DNA from: Craspedostauros australis
Lineage: Eukaryota > Bacillariophyta > Bacillariophyceae > Mastogloiales > Achnanthaceae
Assembly (NCBI GenBank): GCA_026770025.1
Contig: JAMXDE010000004.1
Location: forward strand, 124,001-188,000
Reading direction: 5' to 3'
DNA length: 64,000 nucleotides
Shown here: positions 35,607 through 46,308 of the stretch, in pieces
Layout of the letters: each line of letters begins with the position of its first letter
Position numbering within the stretch: position 1 is the first letter of the stretch
Notes under the pieces: model-generated
What the model saw: only the letters and a program-made list of their open reading frames with translations
The model's database searches: none
What the model was told of the DNA's origin: nothing
Translations under genes and position numbers: made by a program

Positions 35607-36126
35607 CATCAATAATCGGAAAACGTTGTGGGAGAAGTTGCAGTGTATCCTGGCCATCTGCCGATGGGCATCGAAAATCGCCGATTCCCTTTTTTCAAAT
35701 CGAACAGTGATGAAGCACACCAAAAGTGCAGGAGCATCTTGTCGCGACAACACGCCCATCTGTTGCGCTGTCGCGAAATTGTCGCAGTTTGGGACGTCGG
35801 CAGATTTTGACCATCCAACCGAAGGTTTTGGTTGGCCACGAACAGCAACAGTGAGCAGCGCCCATGCCCGCCACAACGATGGGTTTGACGCGTATCCTTG
35901 ACAGCGCACGGGAGAGAGTATCCATCAAAACAGGGCCAAGAACAACACAACACATCACAACACGACGCAGCACAACACACCGCGAAACAAAAGAGTATCC
36001 AAAAATCCGCGCACTCTCCCTGCAGTTGACACCACAGCGCCAAATCACACAAAAAACGCCGACAACCAAGTCAACAAAAGCCACACGACAGCAGGATCCG
36101 CACATCCTCACAACCAACGTTCCAAC

Positions 36127-38505
36127 ATGAAGGTCACATCATCCCTCGCCCTCCTCACCATCTTCGCCTCGGCAGTGTCTGCCTTCGGCCTCAACGGTAG
36201 CCCAAAGAGCATCGTCAAGACTGCCACCAACAATGGACTTGCCTTCGCCAAGACCGGCAAGCCAATGGTGACCCCTGTCGATGTCCACGGCAACCGCGCC
36301 AACTCTGTCGTAAGTTCTGCAACTATTATATCATAAAATATATTATATCACAATGCATGAGCTGTGCTTCATCCTGCGTGTGGATGTTCGGAGCCTGCAC
36401 CAATCTTGTCTTGCTTGCACGGCATTGCAATGCCATGTCGGTGTATCATCCGATCCGCAGATTCGGGCAAGCAATGGAAATGGAGTCATCATCACATCAA
36501 GTCATGATGACATCAGCAATTTCCGTTGAATCTTCGCCATGCTGCATTCTGATGCCTGAGCTTGGGATGCATCGGACCAGCGCAGGTGGGGCATCACGAT
36601 GATGGGGACGACAATGCCACAGAGCCGCAGCGAATGATGCCGACGATCGGCAAAATCAGGTTGCCTGCGTCGCGCGCCAATGCCATGCGCCGCACGTTTG
36701 GGTGCAAAAACTCTGGTTGCACTCTGGCGTCCAAGTTTTGGGGAAGATGAGATGCAAACAACACCGTTGGCGCCTCCTCCATGATGTACAATCGGTGATA
36801 GCAAACCGCCACTCTCATGCCAATGTGAAGATTAGCGCGAACCTCAACATGAAAATGGACATGGATATGAATAACACCATGGGCGTTTCGGTGCTCGCAA
36901 GCACAGCAGACAGATGCATTTGACACTCAGCATCAAGCTTGTTGTGTACCTGACGACGTCCCATCATCACATACGCGAATCCAACGCCCACACAAGATCA
37001 AGCGTGTCTCGATGTGCATGTGTGTATTCAAACACTAATGCAATTGAGCGACGTGCACTCACACTGCTCTGAACTTCGCACCCTTATTTGTTGCTTCTTC
37101 TTCGCACCAACAACCAATGCTCTCTCCGTTGCACCAATAACATCAACGTGAACATGGGCAACAACAGGCTCTCAGCGAAGCCGCCGATGCATCTGATGCA
37201 TCTGATGCCATCAAGGTCCGCGGAGGTGGAAGTGGAGGTATCGACTTCGGTCTCCTCGCCTACTTCGCCCTCTGGTACGTGGGCAACTACTACGTAAGTA
37301 AACACATTGTGTGGGGTTGGGTGTAAACCGAACTACGCTATTCCATGTCATGCATTTTCAGGCATTTGCGACAATGGGATCCATTTGATGGCTATGGCGA
37401 TTTGTGCAGATAGCGATTGGCAACATCATTGACGAGGGCGGACAGATTCACACGAACAGACAGAAACATGACACAGTTTGTTCGCCCACAACTGAACCCT
37501 TCCTCAACCAACTTCCAAATCAAACCAAAAACACACGTCCGATGGATCATCTGATCATCGATTACGCAAATCGAACTTGCAACACTAAACATGCATGACG
37601 GAACATAACTCCTCAACTATTTCGCCACGAACACGCAGTACAACATCACCAACAAGCTCGCCTTGAAGGCTGCCGGTGGAAAGACCGGATTCCCAATGAC
37701 CATCTCCAGTTTGCAGCTCGGTGTTGGATGCATCTACGGAATCTTCCTCTGGTTGGCACCGGATGCTCGCCAAAAGCCAAAGATCACCTTCGAGGATGTC
37801 AAGAAGATGCTCCCAGTCGCCTTCTGCTTCATGGGTGCCCACTCTGCCTCCGTCTTCGCCATGGGAATGGGAGCCGTCTCCTTCGCCCAGATCGTCAAGG
37901 CCGCCGAGCCAGCCTTCGCCGCCGTCATCGCCACCTTCGTCTACGGAAAGTCCGTCTCCAAGGCCAAGTGGTTGTGCCTCCCAATCGTCATCGGAGGAGT
38001 CATCTTGGCCTCTGTCAAGGAGCTCGACTTCGCCGTCTCCGCCCTCATCTCTGCCTGCATCGCCAACCTCTTCGCCGCCTTCAAGGGTAACGAGAACAAG
38101 AAGCTCATGGAGACCGAGGGATTGACCGACCGTATCGGATCCATCGGAAACCAGTTCGCCATCACCTCCATCCTCGGATTCTTGCTTTCCATCCCAGTCG
38201 TCATCGCCCGCGAGGGAAACCGCTTCGGTGAGTTCATGAAGATCGCCAAGAGCACCCCAGCTGTCTGGCAGAACCTTGTCGCGTCCGGACTCTGGTTCTA
38301 CGGATACAACGAGCTCGCCACCATGACCCTCAAGAAGACCGGTGCCGTCACCCAGTCCGTCGCCAACACCGCAAAGCGTGTCATCGTCATCATCGGTGTC
38401 GCCCTTGTCCTCGGAGAGTCCCTCGACCCAATCAAGCTCCTTGGATGCGGAATTGGAATCGGAGGTGTCTTGCTCTACTCCGTCATTGATGACCTTGTCA
38501 AATAA
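36127..38505 (+). CDS. plastid triose-phosphate/phosphate translocator
   Basis: Exons 36127-36309, 37168-37293 and 37639-38505 join in phase 0 (GTC|GTAAGT, CAACAG|GCT, TAC|GTAAGT, CGCAG|TAC), giving 391 aa. The N-terminus is a bipartite plastid leader: signal peptide MKVTSSLALLTIFASAVSA, then FGLNGSPK with the Phe expected at the cleavage site, then a Lys/Thr-rich transit region. The mature part has the DMT/TPT fold, from ALWYVGNYYYNITNKLALK through AEPAFAAVIATFVYGK to the final helices (VIVIIGVALVLGESL, IGIGGVLLYSVI). It exchanges triose- or other sugar-phosphates for phosphate across plastid envelope membranes. Exon 3 uses GGA, CCA, ATC and GCC almost exclusively, suggesting high expression. 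Confidence 0.92.
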
Positions 38506-39135
38506 GAAGCATCATCTTCCCTGTTGGGTCTGGGATGCGAGCAGTGGATTGGCCAAGCATCGCACGATGCACAACCTGCACCACCATCGATGTCCATCTT
38601 CCCAGCAAAGATACTCGTTTTACCTTGCCGCACACTACCATACCATACATATCCATAGGATGCAACAACCACCAACTTTGCTATACCAACAAATAGAGTC
38701 GGAAGTCTTTCATCCATACCTGTACATCAGACATCACATTGGGATTGGTGTCTTCCGTTCCATGCAGAGCAGAATTGTCTGGTTGTCATGTTGTTTGTTG
38801 TCCCATGCATCATGCGTCATGATGTATGTCGAGATCGCTTCGATCCACCGTCCCCCAGTTGAAGGAAGTACTGTCGACAAGCGTCGACCAAGGAACGAAC
38901 GATGACACAGTCAATTCCAAGCTAGGAATGGGGGATGTTCGTCCGTACAGATACGTCACAACAGAGTTGAGCAATGTACCATAGAATGGTAGACAACTCT
39001 GCTGTCAAACATGTCACTGCCATTGTTCTGCTCTGCTCGGCTCTAATTAGTTCTGCTACACAGAATTCGATTCCACCACGCTATCTTCCTACTCTATTAC
39101 TACTCTCCTCTACTCTGCATACGCATCCATCCCCA
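38506..39135. other. spacer between convergent translocator and eEFSec genes
   Basis: This 630-nt region holds two 3' ends. CTCTACT-type runs lie near 39,080-39,120. No gene is visible. Confidence 0.6.
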
Positions 39136-41541
39136 TCATGAACTGGCAGTGGCGTACAGCTCCGCCTTGGCACCAGGTTCTGCTGATATGCCCTTGGGGA
39201 AATTAACCTTGCACTTGCCAGCCTTTCCGAACGGCCCCGCCACCGTACCTTCCTCGTTAGTGCTGGGCACGAAGACGCGCTGGCCGACCTTGTCACGGAT
39301 GTTGATCTCGGGCGTGAAGAACCCTGCGATGATCGCCATGCTGTGCTTGCCGTTGGCTTCGAGAACGTCCCCCTTGACCTTGTCAACTTTGCCCACCTGC
39401 TGCGGTTTCTTCTTCGTCTTCTTGACGACCTCCAGCCGGCTTCCAGGTCGCGCCGTGGGCAGCACCAGATCCTGATGCATCGCCTTGGTGGGATCACTGG
39501 CGAAGCGTTTGAAGGGCATGATGAGCGCGTCGCCATCGTGGGCTTCCGTGCCGGCCGGGAAGTGGACGCGGAACTTGCCCGTCGTGCCGTACGACGACGT
39601 GAGCTCGCCGATGTCGTTGCCACTGGCGGTGGTGAACTTCATCCCGATGAATGGCTTCATGTTGGTCTCCTTCTTGAAGAGGTCCGTGCCGAAGACTTCG
39701 TAACGCACAATCTTACCGTCGTCCGCCCGTTTGAAGGGCTCGCCAAGCTTGGCAATGACGCCGCGCTTCTCTTTGGGCGTGTAAAGCCGTATCTGCTGCT
39801 GTTGGCTGCTGCTGTTATTCGTGTCATTGTTGCCGCCGCTGTTGGATACGTCGGTATGAATTCGCTCGACCAGGCGTCCACAGAACGCTAGACGGCAGGA
39901 TGAGGCCGATTCTATCGTGGCAGCGTTTGTCGACGAACCCGCCATCCCAACGGACGTAGATCCCTTGTCCTTCGCCGATGCGGCCTTCCCGCTGCCGCGG
40001 CTTTCCGTGACATCCAACCGCGAACCGATGATGAGACTATTCAGCGGACAGTGGACGGGGATTTGGAAATCGATCTTGGCCCAATGCAAGAGCGGTTCCC
40101 GTCGTCCGTTGCTCTTGGCGCTGTCAGAACTGCTGCTGACACCGCTGCTGGATGCATTGTGAATACCGTCCGCGTCCTGCAAGGTTTCCAGCAATCCCTC
40201 ATCCTGCAATCGAAAGTCCTGGCTGTAATCAAATTTCAAAAATGGTAGTCCCGCACGGTCGGCATCCCCACCCAGTGATGTGTTGACGTTGGCACCTGCA
40301 TTGTCCTTGTTGTTGTTGTTGTTGTTGCTGCTGTCACTTTGTGTCTGCTGGGCCTGCATCTGAGCCAGTTCCCTGGCACCCCAAAATGTGACCGTCGCCA
40401 TGATGGTGGTGTGACCGACGCTGATGTGGAACTTACTGGACTGCGCCAGCCTGCCGGGGAAGTAGGGTATCTTCTTGACGAGGGCGATGGCGCTCTTGAG
40501 CAGCTGGACGGCACCGGGCGCGGATGCCACACCGCGTTCGAGGAGGTTGGCATCGAGGGAGCTGACACAGACGCCAGCGCGATCGCCCTGTTGGATGGAC
40601 TTGACCTTGCGTTTGAACATCTGCATGGACTTGACCTTGCGCTCGAGCCCGAGGGTCGGGAACTCGATCATGTCGTTGACCTTGACCTGGCCGTTGAGGA
40701 CCGTGCCGGTGATGACGGTTCCCATCCCCTTGATGGGGAAGCAATGGTCGATGGCGAAGTAGAAGGGCGCATCCTTCTGCAGCGACCGTCGAGGCTGCGG
40801 CAACGTCGTGTGCAGCAACTGAACGAGCCTGTCGACGTTGTACGTCTCGTTCTTCCCCACCACGATGACATCGGATGATGGCGCCGCCGCATCGTCCGTC
40901 GCCGCCGCAACCTTCTCACCACCGACGCAGGCGGACACCCCGATCATGGGCGTCCGGTTGGCAAAGCGGGTGTGGTGCAGCCGTCGTTCCACGGCCGCCT
41001 TGGCCTGCTCGACCTTGGCCTCTCTCTCGTCCGGTGGGAACATGTCGATCTTGTTGAGCGCGACGATGAGATGCGGGCTTGTCAGCTCCGCCAGGACGAG
41101 GCACTCCGTCGTCTGCGCCTGCCATCCCTTGTAGGCGTCCACGACCAGGAGGACCATGTCGATGATCTGCGCGCCTCCGATGATGGTGCGGATGAGGGAG
41201 GCGTGGCCGGGACAATCGACCAGAGTGATCTGCAGCTTGGTCTTGTCAGGATGCTGCGCCTGCAGGTGGTCTGGCATGTCAAGGAAGAAGCAGGAGAAGC
41301 CCAGATCCAGCGTCATGCCACGTTGACGGCTCTGGTTGGATTTGTCCAGGGCGGCCGTCGACAGCAGAGTGGACAGCGTCTTGACCAACGAGGTCTTTCC
41401 GGAATCCACATGTCCCAGGATGCCGATGTTCACGTTCAGCACTTCCTTGGGATCTGGCGGTTTGTTCGATGCTGCCGATGCTGCTGCAGCAGCTGTGCCA
41501 GTTGCGTTGCCGCTGTTTCCCTTGCCCTTGTTCTCCGCCAT
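39136..41541 (-). CDS. EEFSEC: selenocysteine-specific elongation factor
   Basis: Single exon, 801 aa, ATG at 41541. The GTPase motifs are clear: GHVDSGKT (43-50), RGMTLDLGF (74-82), DCPGH (109-113) and NKID (163-166). Domain 2 follows with HCFPIKGMGTVITGTVLNG. The unusual RGMTLDLGF switch and the long C-terminal extension beyond an EF-Tu core fit SelB/eEFSec, which delivers Sec-tRNA to UGA codons with SECIS-binding protein. The protein is longer than animal eEFSec (about 600 aa) because of low-complexity inserts (Gln/Ser/Asn runs near 395-410; Asn/Ser/Gln runs later) and a C-terminal segment with two similar halves (each with an NIRDKVGQRVFV-like or FIGMKFTTASG-like stretch). Its presence implies that the organism makes selenoproteins. 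Confidence 0.9.
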   Translation of the reverse strand: MAENKGKGNSGNATGTAAAAASAASNKPPDPKEVLNVNIGILGHVDSGKTSLVKTLSTLLSTAALDKSNQSRQRGMTLDLGFSCFFLDMPDHLQAQHPDKTKLQITLVDCPGHASLIRTIIGGAQIIDMVLLVVDAYKGWQAQTTECLVLAELTSPHLIVALNKIDMFPPDEREAKVEQAKAAVERRLHHTRFANRTPMIGVSACVGGEKVAAATDDAAAPSSDVIVVGKNETYNVDRLVQLLHTTLPQPRRSLQKDAPFYFAIDHCFPIKGMGTVITGTVLNGQVKVNDMIEFPTLGLERKVKSMQMFKRKVKSIQQGDRAGVCVSSLDANLLERGVASAPGAVQLLKSAIALVKKIPYFPGRLAQSSKFHISVGHTTIMATVTFWGARELAQMQAQQTQSDSSNNNNNNKDNAGANVNTSLGGDADRAGLPFLKFDYSQDFRLQDEGLLETLQDADGIHNASSSGVSSSSDSAKSNGRREPLLHWAKIDFQIPVHCPLNSLIIGSRLDVTESRGSGKAASAKDKGSTSVGMAGSSTNAATIESASSCRLAFCGRLVERIHTDVSNSGGNNDTNNSSSQQQQIRLYTPKEKRGVIAKLGEPFKRADDGKIVRYEVFGTDLFKKETNMKPFIGMKFTTASGNDIGELTSSYGTTGKFRVHFPAGTEAHDGDALIMPFKRFASDPTKAMHQDLVLPTARPGSRLEVVKKTKKKPQQVGKVDKVKGDVLEANGKHSMAIIAGFFTPEINIRDKVGQRVFVPSTNEEGTVAGPFGKAGKCKVNFPKGISAEPGAKAELYATASS

Positions 41542-41967
41542 GATCCGTTGCTCTGCCTTGATTGATTGTTGACTGACTTTGACAGACTTGATGGGTGGGG
41601 ATGACGGCGATGATGATTGTGGCGGTTCTGTTGATGCCTTTGATCACAAACGCGTCAGACGAGGGTGAGTTGAAACCATCATGAACATCATTTGTGTTCG
41701 TTCGTCTGTGCGTCATCGAATTCCGGTTGTTCAACTATGGGCAGAAGGCTATGCGTCAAGAAGTTAGAGAGTTACAGATGCAGACCATTGCAAGCACGAG
41801 GATGACGAATGGGGCATCAAAAGCCATGGACCAAACCTCACTACTCTCTCTAGAGACTCCAGATACTCTTTGCTGGAAGCGCCGAGTGCCTTATCATGTA
41901 TTCGTCAGTACTGCCCCGCAATATCCCAGAATATCCATCCATCCAGCCGCACTTCTCCCATCGTGGA
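41542..41967. other. spacer between two reverse-strand genes
   Basis: This 426-nt stretch is upstream of eEFSec and downstream of the proteasome-like gene. No conserved feature is seen. Confidence 0.6.
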
Positions 41968-42855
41968 TCATGTCGAAGTCGGCAATCGTTCGATAATCAG
42001 CCCCCGTGAAGGTTGTAGCGTCGCCATCACAATCTGGCTGCTGGAGTACATGTTCCAATCGGACTGCGTGGATTCAGACTGCTGCTGTGTTGCCGCATAC
42101 TTCTGCACGGCTTGCGACAGGATCATGCGTACGGGCTCACGCAAAGTCGCGACATCGGCACTATCTTGCAAGGCTGTCTTCAATTCCTCCACCGCAGCGT
42201 GCGTCACGATGTTGTTGCCATGCACGACGCTGACACCATCGCTCTGTCGCGTCACAGCGCCTGATGGATCGATGCAATAGACGCTGAGAAGATCACCGTC
42301 TCCAGTCTCCTCGGCAGGCACTTCTGCGACAACCAAGGTGGAGCCGAATGGTCGCGATGCCGGTTTCATGGTGTACTCCTGCATCAGCAAGGACATCTGC
42401 TGCAGCAGAAGCTCCATCGGCACGGGCTCCTGGAAGGTGTATGCATGTTCGACGGCCAAACGTTGCGCGGCGGCCACCAGAACGCGTCCGTCAGCCGCGA
42501 TGCCCGAATGCGCCATCAGGATGGTGGGCGTGATGGCGGCAAACCGCGCCGTGCCGTCGTCGATGGCAAACGGCGATGGCAGGAACTGCGGGGACGCCAT
42601 CAGAAGCTCGCCGCTGGCTTCATGGTACGCGATGACGACGGGCACACCGAGATTGGCAGCCACGTTGGCGCGCTGCACCTGTCCCAGCTTGCCGTCGGGA
42701 TCGAACGTCGTCAGCGAGAAGCTGTATCGGCCTTCGGTGTGGTCGTTTCTGGCGGCAAAGCAACTGAGGCGCGGAAACAGGAATGACACTGCGAGCACTG
42801 CAAAGATGGAGCGGATCCATCGTCGGGTGGACGACAATGCTGATGATCTGGACAT
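41968..42855 (-). CDS. proteasome alpha-type protein with signal peptide
   Basis: Single exon; the frame is open to 43098, but ATG 42855 best fits because it starts MSRSSALSSTRRWIRS followed by the hydrophobic stretch IFAVLAVSFLFPRLSC, giving 295 aa. After the predicted cleavage comes FAARNDHTEGRYSFSLTTFD. RYSFSLTTFDPDGKLGQVQRA is the N-terminal signature of 20S proteasome alpha subunits, and the remaining about 240 residues are consistent with the Ntn-hydrolase fold. Cytosolic alpha subunits have no signal peptide. A Phe directly after the cleavage site resembles the bipartite leader of complex-plastid proteins, so ER, periplastid or plastid location is possible. Alpha subunits are structural rather than catalytic; the partner subunits are unknown. 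Confidence 0.75.
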   Translation of the reverse strand: MSRSSALSSTRRWIRSIFAVLAVSFLFPRLSCFAARNDHTEGRYSFSLTTFDPDGKLGQVQRANVAANLGVPVVIAYHEASGELLMASPQFLPSPFAIDDGTARFAAITPTILMAHSGIAADGRVLVAAAQRLAVEHAYTFQEPVPMELLLQQMSLLMQEYTMKPASRPFGSTLVVAEVPAEETGDGDLLSVYCIDPSGAVTRQSDGVSVVHGNNIVTHAAVEELKTALQDSADVATLREPVRMILSQAVQKYAATQQQSESTQSDWNMYSSSQIVMATLQPSRGLIIERLPTST

Positions 42856-43383
42856 GCTCTCTACCAAGGGATCGGAGTACTCTCCTCCAGTTTCGTCTTG
42901 TTGTGATGTTGCTCGAAGTGGCGAATTGTGGTGTGATTTGTGGTGTGATTTGTGTTGTTTGGGATCTTCTGTGATTTGTGATTTGTGGTTTGGATGTTTG
43001 CGGACTGCATCGCAACGAGTAGTTACGACTAACTTGACTCGATTGTCGAACTTGCCCACAATTTCACATAGAACACGATCGTGGTTGTGACAATGCACAC
43101 GGCATGCCTATCGCATCCGAAGAATGGCATCAAAGGCAAACAGACATGGATCGATGGCATCCATATTTCTTCATGCCAAACCAGAGACACCCACTGCTCC
43201 ACCTCTGGGCACTTGCGGATAGCCTCCTCTTGCGTTCGCCTTCGAGCCCAACACCATGACTGCATCTAAACAATGAGTTCTAACACAGAGTACTAATTTA
43301 TCTATGTAGAGTGAGGTTATTGCATTCGTCATGTGTGTGTGTGTCTCTATGGTATTCATTGTATGTATTGCGTGAAGTCCGTC
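42856..43383. other. spacer between reverse-strand genes
   Basis: This 528-nt stretch contains GTGATTTGTG-type repeats near 42,925-42,985, which are read as Lys/His/Ser residues in the upstream extension of the proteasome-like frame. That low complexity supports the internal ATG as the true start. Confidence 0.55.
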
Positions 43384-44676
43384 TCATTGCCAAGAGGGCG
43401 AATCGTGTCGCAGGCCATGGGGGTTGGTGCGTTCCTCGATGTGTTGCTTCCATGTGTCATCCGCGGGACCGAACATGGCCATCATGGATTGTTGCTCGTG
43501 GAGATCGTAGCGCTGCTTGGCCAAGGTGACCATGCGCTGGATCCATTCCTTGCGGCGTCGGGTTGCGCGCGGTGGCTGATCCACGGATAGCAGCATCTTG
43601 GGAAGTCGTTGCGATGCCCATTGCTGCGCGTCGGTGGCCCTGTCCTGGTGCGCGTACGCGTTGACTATGCCGGATAGGGCGTGGTGATGCCATGGCTTGA
43701 CAGCCAGGACGATCTTGTAATACTCGGTGGCGCGTTCCCATGCCTCCTCCATGGTGGCGATGGATGCCAGCCTGTAGATGGGCTCGGCGAAGTAGATGCC
43801 ATGCTCCTGCACAAGCGCAAGGAGCTTGGATTTGGCCCGCTCCAAGACAGCGGAGTCCGCGCCGTTGGCCGATCGGAGCATGTCATCGACGTCCATCAAT
43901 TCAATTTCGGCGTCGGTGCCGCGCTCCTGATTCCAAAGCGTCTGCAGCTGGGACAGGGCGAGGCCGTCCGAGTGCTGCAAGTCCAGAAGGTACTGCATCT
44001 CCTGCTCCCTCACGAGCTTTCGCTTGGTGGTGAATGGGAGGTTTGCTGGGTAGGGCGGCAGTTGGACGTCATCGAGCGTCGGCGCAGACACGCGTCCCAC
44101 GTCGGAAACGTAAGGATCGTCCCTGGGTGGTACCAAGGAGAGGAAGGAGTTGGATGCCTTCTTCGAAGAATTGGGCGTTGGCAGAGTGGTGGTTGCGGTG
44201 GTGGATGCTGCCCCCCTCGAGTTAGCGTCCTCATGATGGTGATGTTGCTCGTGTTGATGATGGCGGTTGTTGTCAAGCGCTTCTGCCGTGCCCATGTCCC
44301 TCTTGGCACTGTTGATGAGCAGCGATTCCAATTGCTGCCGCAGCTGGTCCAATTCCTCTATATTGTTGCCATTGTTATTGCCATTGTTGTTGTTGTTGCC
44401 ATTGTTGATGTTGTCATCACCAAAGATGCCGTCTGGCAGGGCGCGCAGAGGCTGGTGGCGGAGGCCAGATTGGCGTGTTGGCGCAGCGTGTGATGAAAGT
44501 GGAAAGGCATGGGATTGGCCGGGCAGTAGCAATGTGACAGTGGTGGCTATGGCCGCGACGATAAGCCACGAGGCGGGCAGAGTGAGTGCCAATCTGGTTG
44601 TTGCGGATGTGGATGCAGTGGATGCCTGCTTGTGCAATGGCTGTCGTCGTCGTTGCTGATGTCGCTGCATCTTCAT
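43384..44676 (-). CDS. plastid-targeted TPR-like protein, function unknown
   Basis: Single exon, about 430 aa from ATG 44676 (the frame extends to 44748 but begins there with TTG). An N-terminal Gln/Arg-rich segment leads into the hydrophobic stretch LIVAAIATTVTLLLPGQSHA. FPLSSHAAPTRQSGLRHQPL follows, a Phe-first, Arg/Ser-rich transit-peptide-like region, so a bipartite plastid leader is likely. Asn- and His-rich low-complexity runs occupy about 90-150. The C-terminal half (about 270-400) has helical repeats (EEAWERATEYYKIVLAVKPW, LSGIVNAYAHQDRATDAQQW) resembling tetratricopeptide units. No enzymatic motif is visible; a scaffolding or assembly role in the plastid is a guess. Confidence 0.7.
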   Translation of the reverse strand: MKMQRHQQRRRQPLHKQASTASTSATTRLALTLPASWLIVAAIATTVTLLLPGQSHAFPLSSHAAPTRQSGLRHQPLRALPDGIFGDDNINNGNNNNNGNNNGNNIEELDQLRQQLESLLINSAKRDMGTAEALDNNRHHQHEQHHHHEDANSRGAASTTATTTLPTPNSSKKASNSFLSLVPPRDDPYVSDVGRVSAPTLDDVQLPPYPANLPFTTKRKLVREQEMQYLLDLQHSDGLALSQLQTLWNQERGTDAEIELMDVDDMLRSANGADSAVLERAKSKLLALVQEHGIYFAEPIYRLASIATMEEAWERATEYYKIVLAVKPWHHHALSGIVNAYAHQDRATDAQQWASQRLPKMLLSVDQPPRATRRRKEWIQRMVTLAKQRYDLHEQQSMMAMFGPADDTWKQHIEERTNPHGLRHDSPSWQ

Positions 44677-46308
44677 AGGTGTTGCTGAGAGTTGTGCTGG
44701 GAGTTGTGCTGAGAGTGGCGTTGTTGGGGCTGATGTCAGCGGTGTCAAGTGATAAATTCCTTGATGGGGGTCAGTGATGACCTTTGAAGGCTTCTGTTTC
44801 TGTTAGACAATGTATTATACGAGCCAAGTATCGGCACTCTGCCCTCTGCTCAGAACGAGATTGGAGCAAGGCGTTGTCTTGGGTTGGCTGCTTGTGGAGA
44901 AAGAAGACGCAAGAGAGATGAGTGTGGAGTGACGGGTGGTCAGTGGCTCTGACGTTGGCTTCGCTGTTGCGTCGGCCGCCTGAGTTTTGTGAGGCGTTGT
45001 GGAATGTCGACTGTGGAATGACGAGGTTTAAATTGAGGGAGTTTGTATTTTTTATGCGAGGCGGAGTGCGTGCTTCCGTTTTCGGTTGTGGTGTTCTGTT
45101 TGCTGCTGCTTGCTGTCGAGTTGTCTCCACTCTCTGCCTCTCGTTGTGGAGCGGCGTCATGTGGTGTCGTTGTTTTGCTCTGCTCTGCTCTGTTTTGTTC
45201 TGCGTTGATGTATGATCTTGGGTGTCGTGGATTTCGCCGTGCTTCTCGATTTTCTCGATGTTCTCGTGTGTTGGTCATCAACAGGCAACCAGCAGTTCGC
45301 TCACGGTTTGGTGCGTACGCACATCTCACGTTCGGTTCGATTCTGTTCGGCTCCCCTTCCTTGACACCTTCTTTGATGGCTGCGTTGGGAACACTCATCA
45401 ACTATCCATCACACCGTACGTACGAGCAGTACGGTGCAGAGGCGCGCAGTGCGTGTTCGCCTGAGCAGTTTTTGTTGTTGCGAAGAGAGGGTTCTGTTTC
45501 TCACTGTGTCACCACAACCCACGTGTGATGGACACACGAACACCCCTTGTTGTGTCATTTGTTCGTTGGCGCATCGTGGAAGCTCGTGCCCAACAATTCA
45601 AGTCACTCTGCGGTCCCTCCTCAGCGATCGGTTTTTGCAATTAACTTTTCGATATCTCGTGTAACCAATCGCGTACCGTAGTAAGTATAAAGAAGTCCGA
45701 AGAACATCCATCAAGGCTGACGTGTCGAGGTATCTTTTCCAAACACACAAGACAACTCGTGCGCAGAAACTCAGGACACATGTTTCGTGCCAAACCCAAA
45801 CGTGTTCGAGTTTGAGACGACAAGACTGCACAAGCACAGCGAGTGCAGAGCCCCAAAATCCCAGACATCAACAGATGCCAATGCGCAAGCTGCTGCCTTG
45901 ACAGCAACATCATTCTTTGCGAGAGGAAGAGAGCGAGCGAGAGAGTTAGAGCGAGAGAAAGAACTCGGCCAAACATGTCATGGCGAGTATCATGGAGCAA
46001 CCGCCACGGTTGGGGAACGCGATTGTTCTGCTCTGTTCTGTCCTGTTCTATCATATGTACGCATAATAGTCGCAGCATCTGTACATGTGGAGGGACCTTG
46101 CGTGCTCACGAATGATCGATGCGAGTAGCTCGTATCATTTGCAACAGAGACTACTCGTAGTAGCATGTACAAGTGCTCATCAAGGAGATACTGCAGGATC
46201 AAATCAGAACAAATGACAGAACAGCCAAGTAATGCATGAGGTCATCTATCCATCACATCATGTGGAGGCATGATAAGAACACCGCACCATCCACAATGGG
46301 ACCTCCGA
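44677..46308. other. intergenic region, 1.6 kb
   Basis: This lies upstream of the plastid protein and downstream of the SGNH-like gene. It is TGTT/TTGCTCTG-rich near 45,050-45,210, and TCTGTTCTGTCCTG runs occur near 46,025-46,050. Frames on both strands show no domain. Confidence 0.5.

Larger units (their letters stand above)
34319..36126. other. intergenic region upstream of the plastid translocator
   Basis: The stretch holds a GAT-type microsatellite (about 34,917-34,942), a CATCA pentamer run (about 35,107-35,135) and a perfect TGACGTCA at 35,599-35,606. A CA-rich stretch precedes the translocator ATG at 36,127. Several frames near 34,600-35,500 (both strands) resemble nothing known. Confidence 0.45.
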
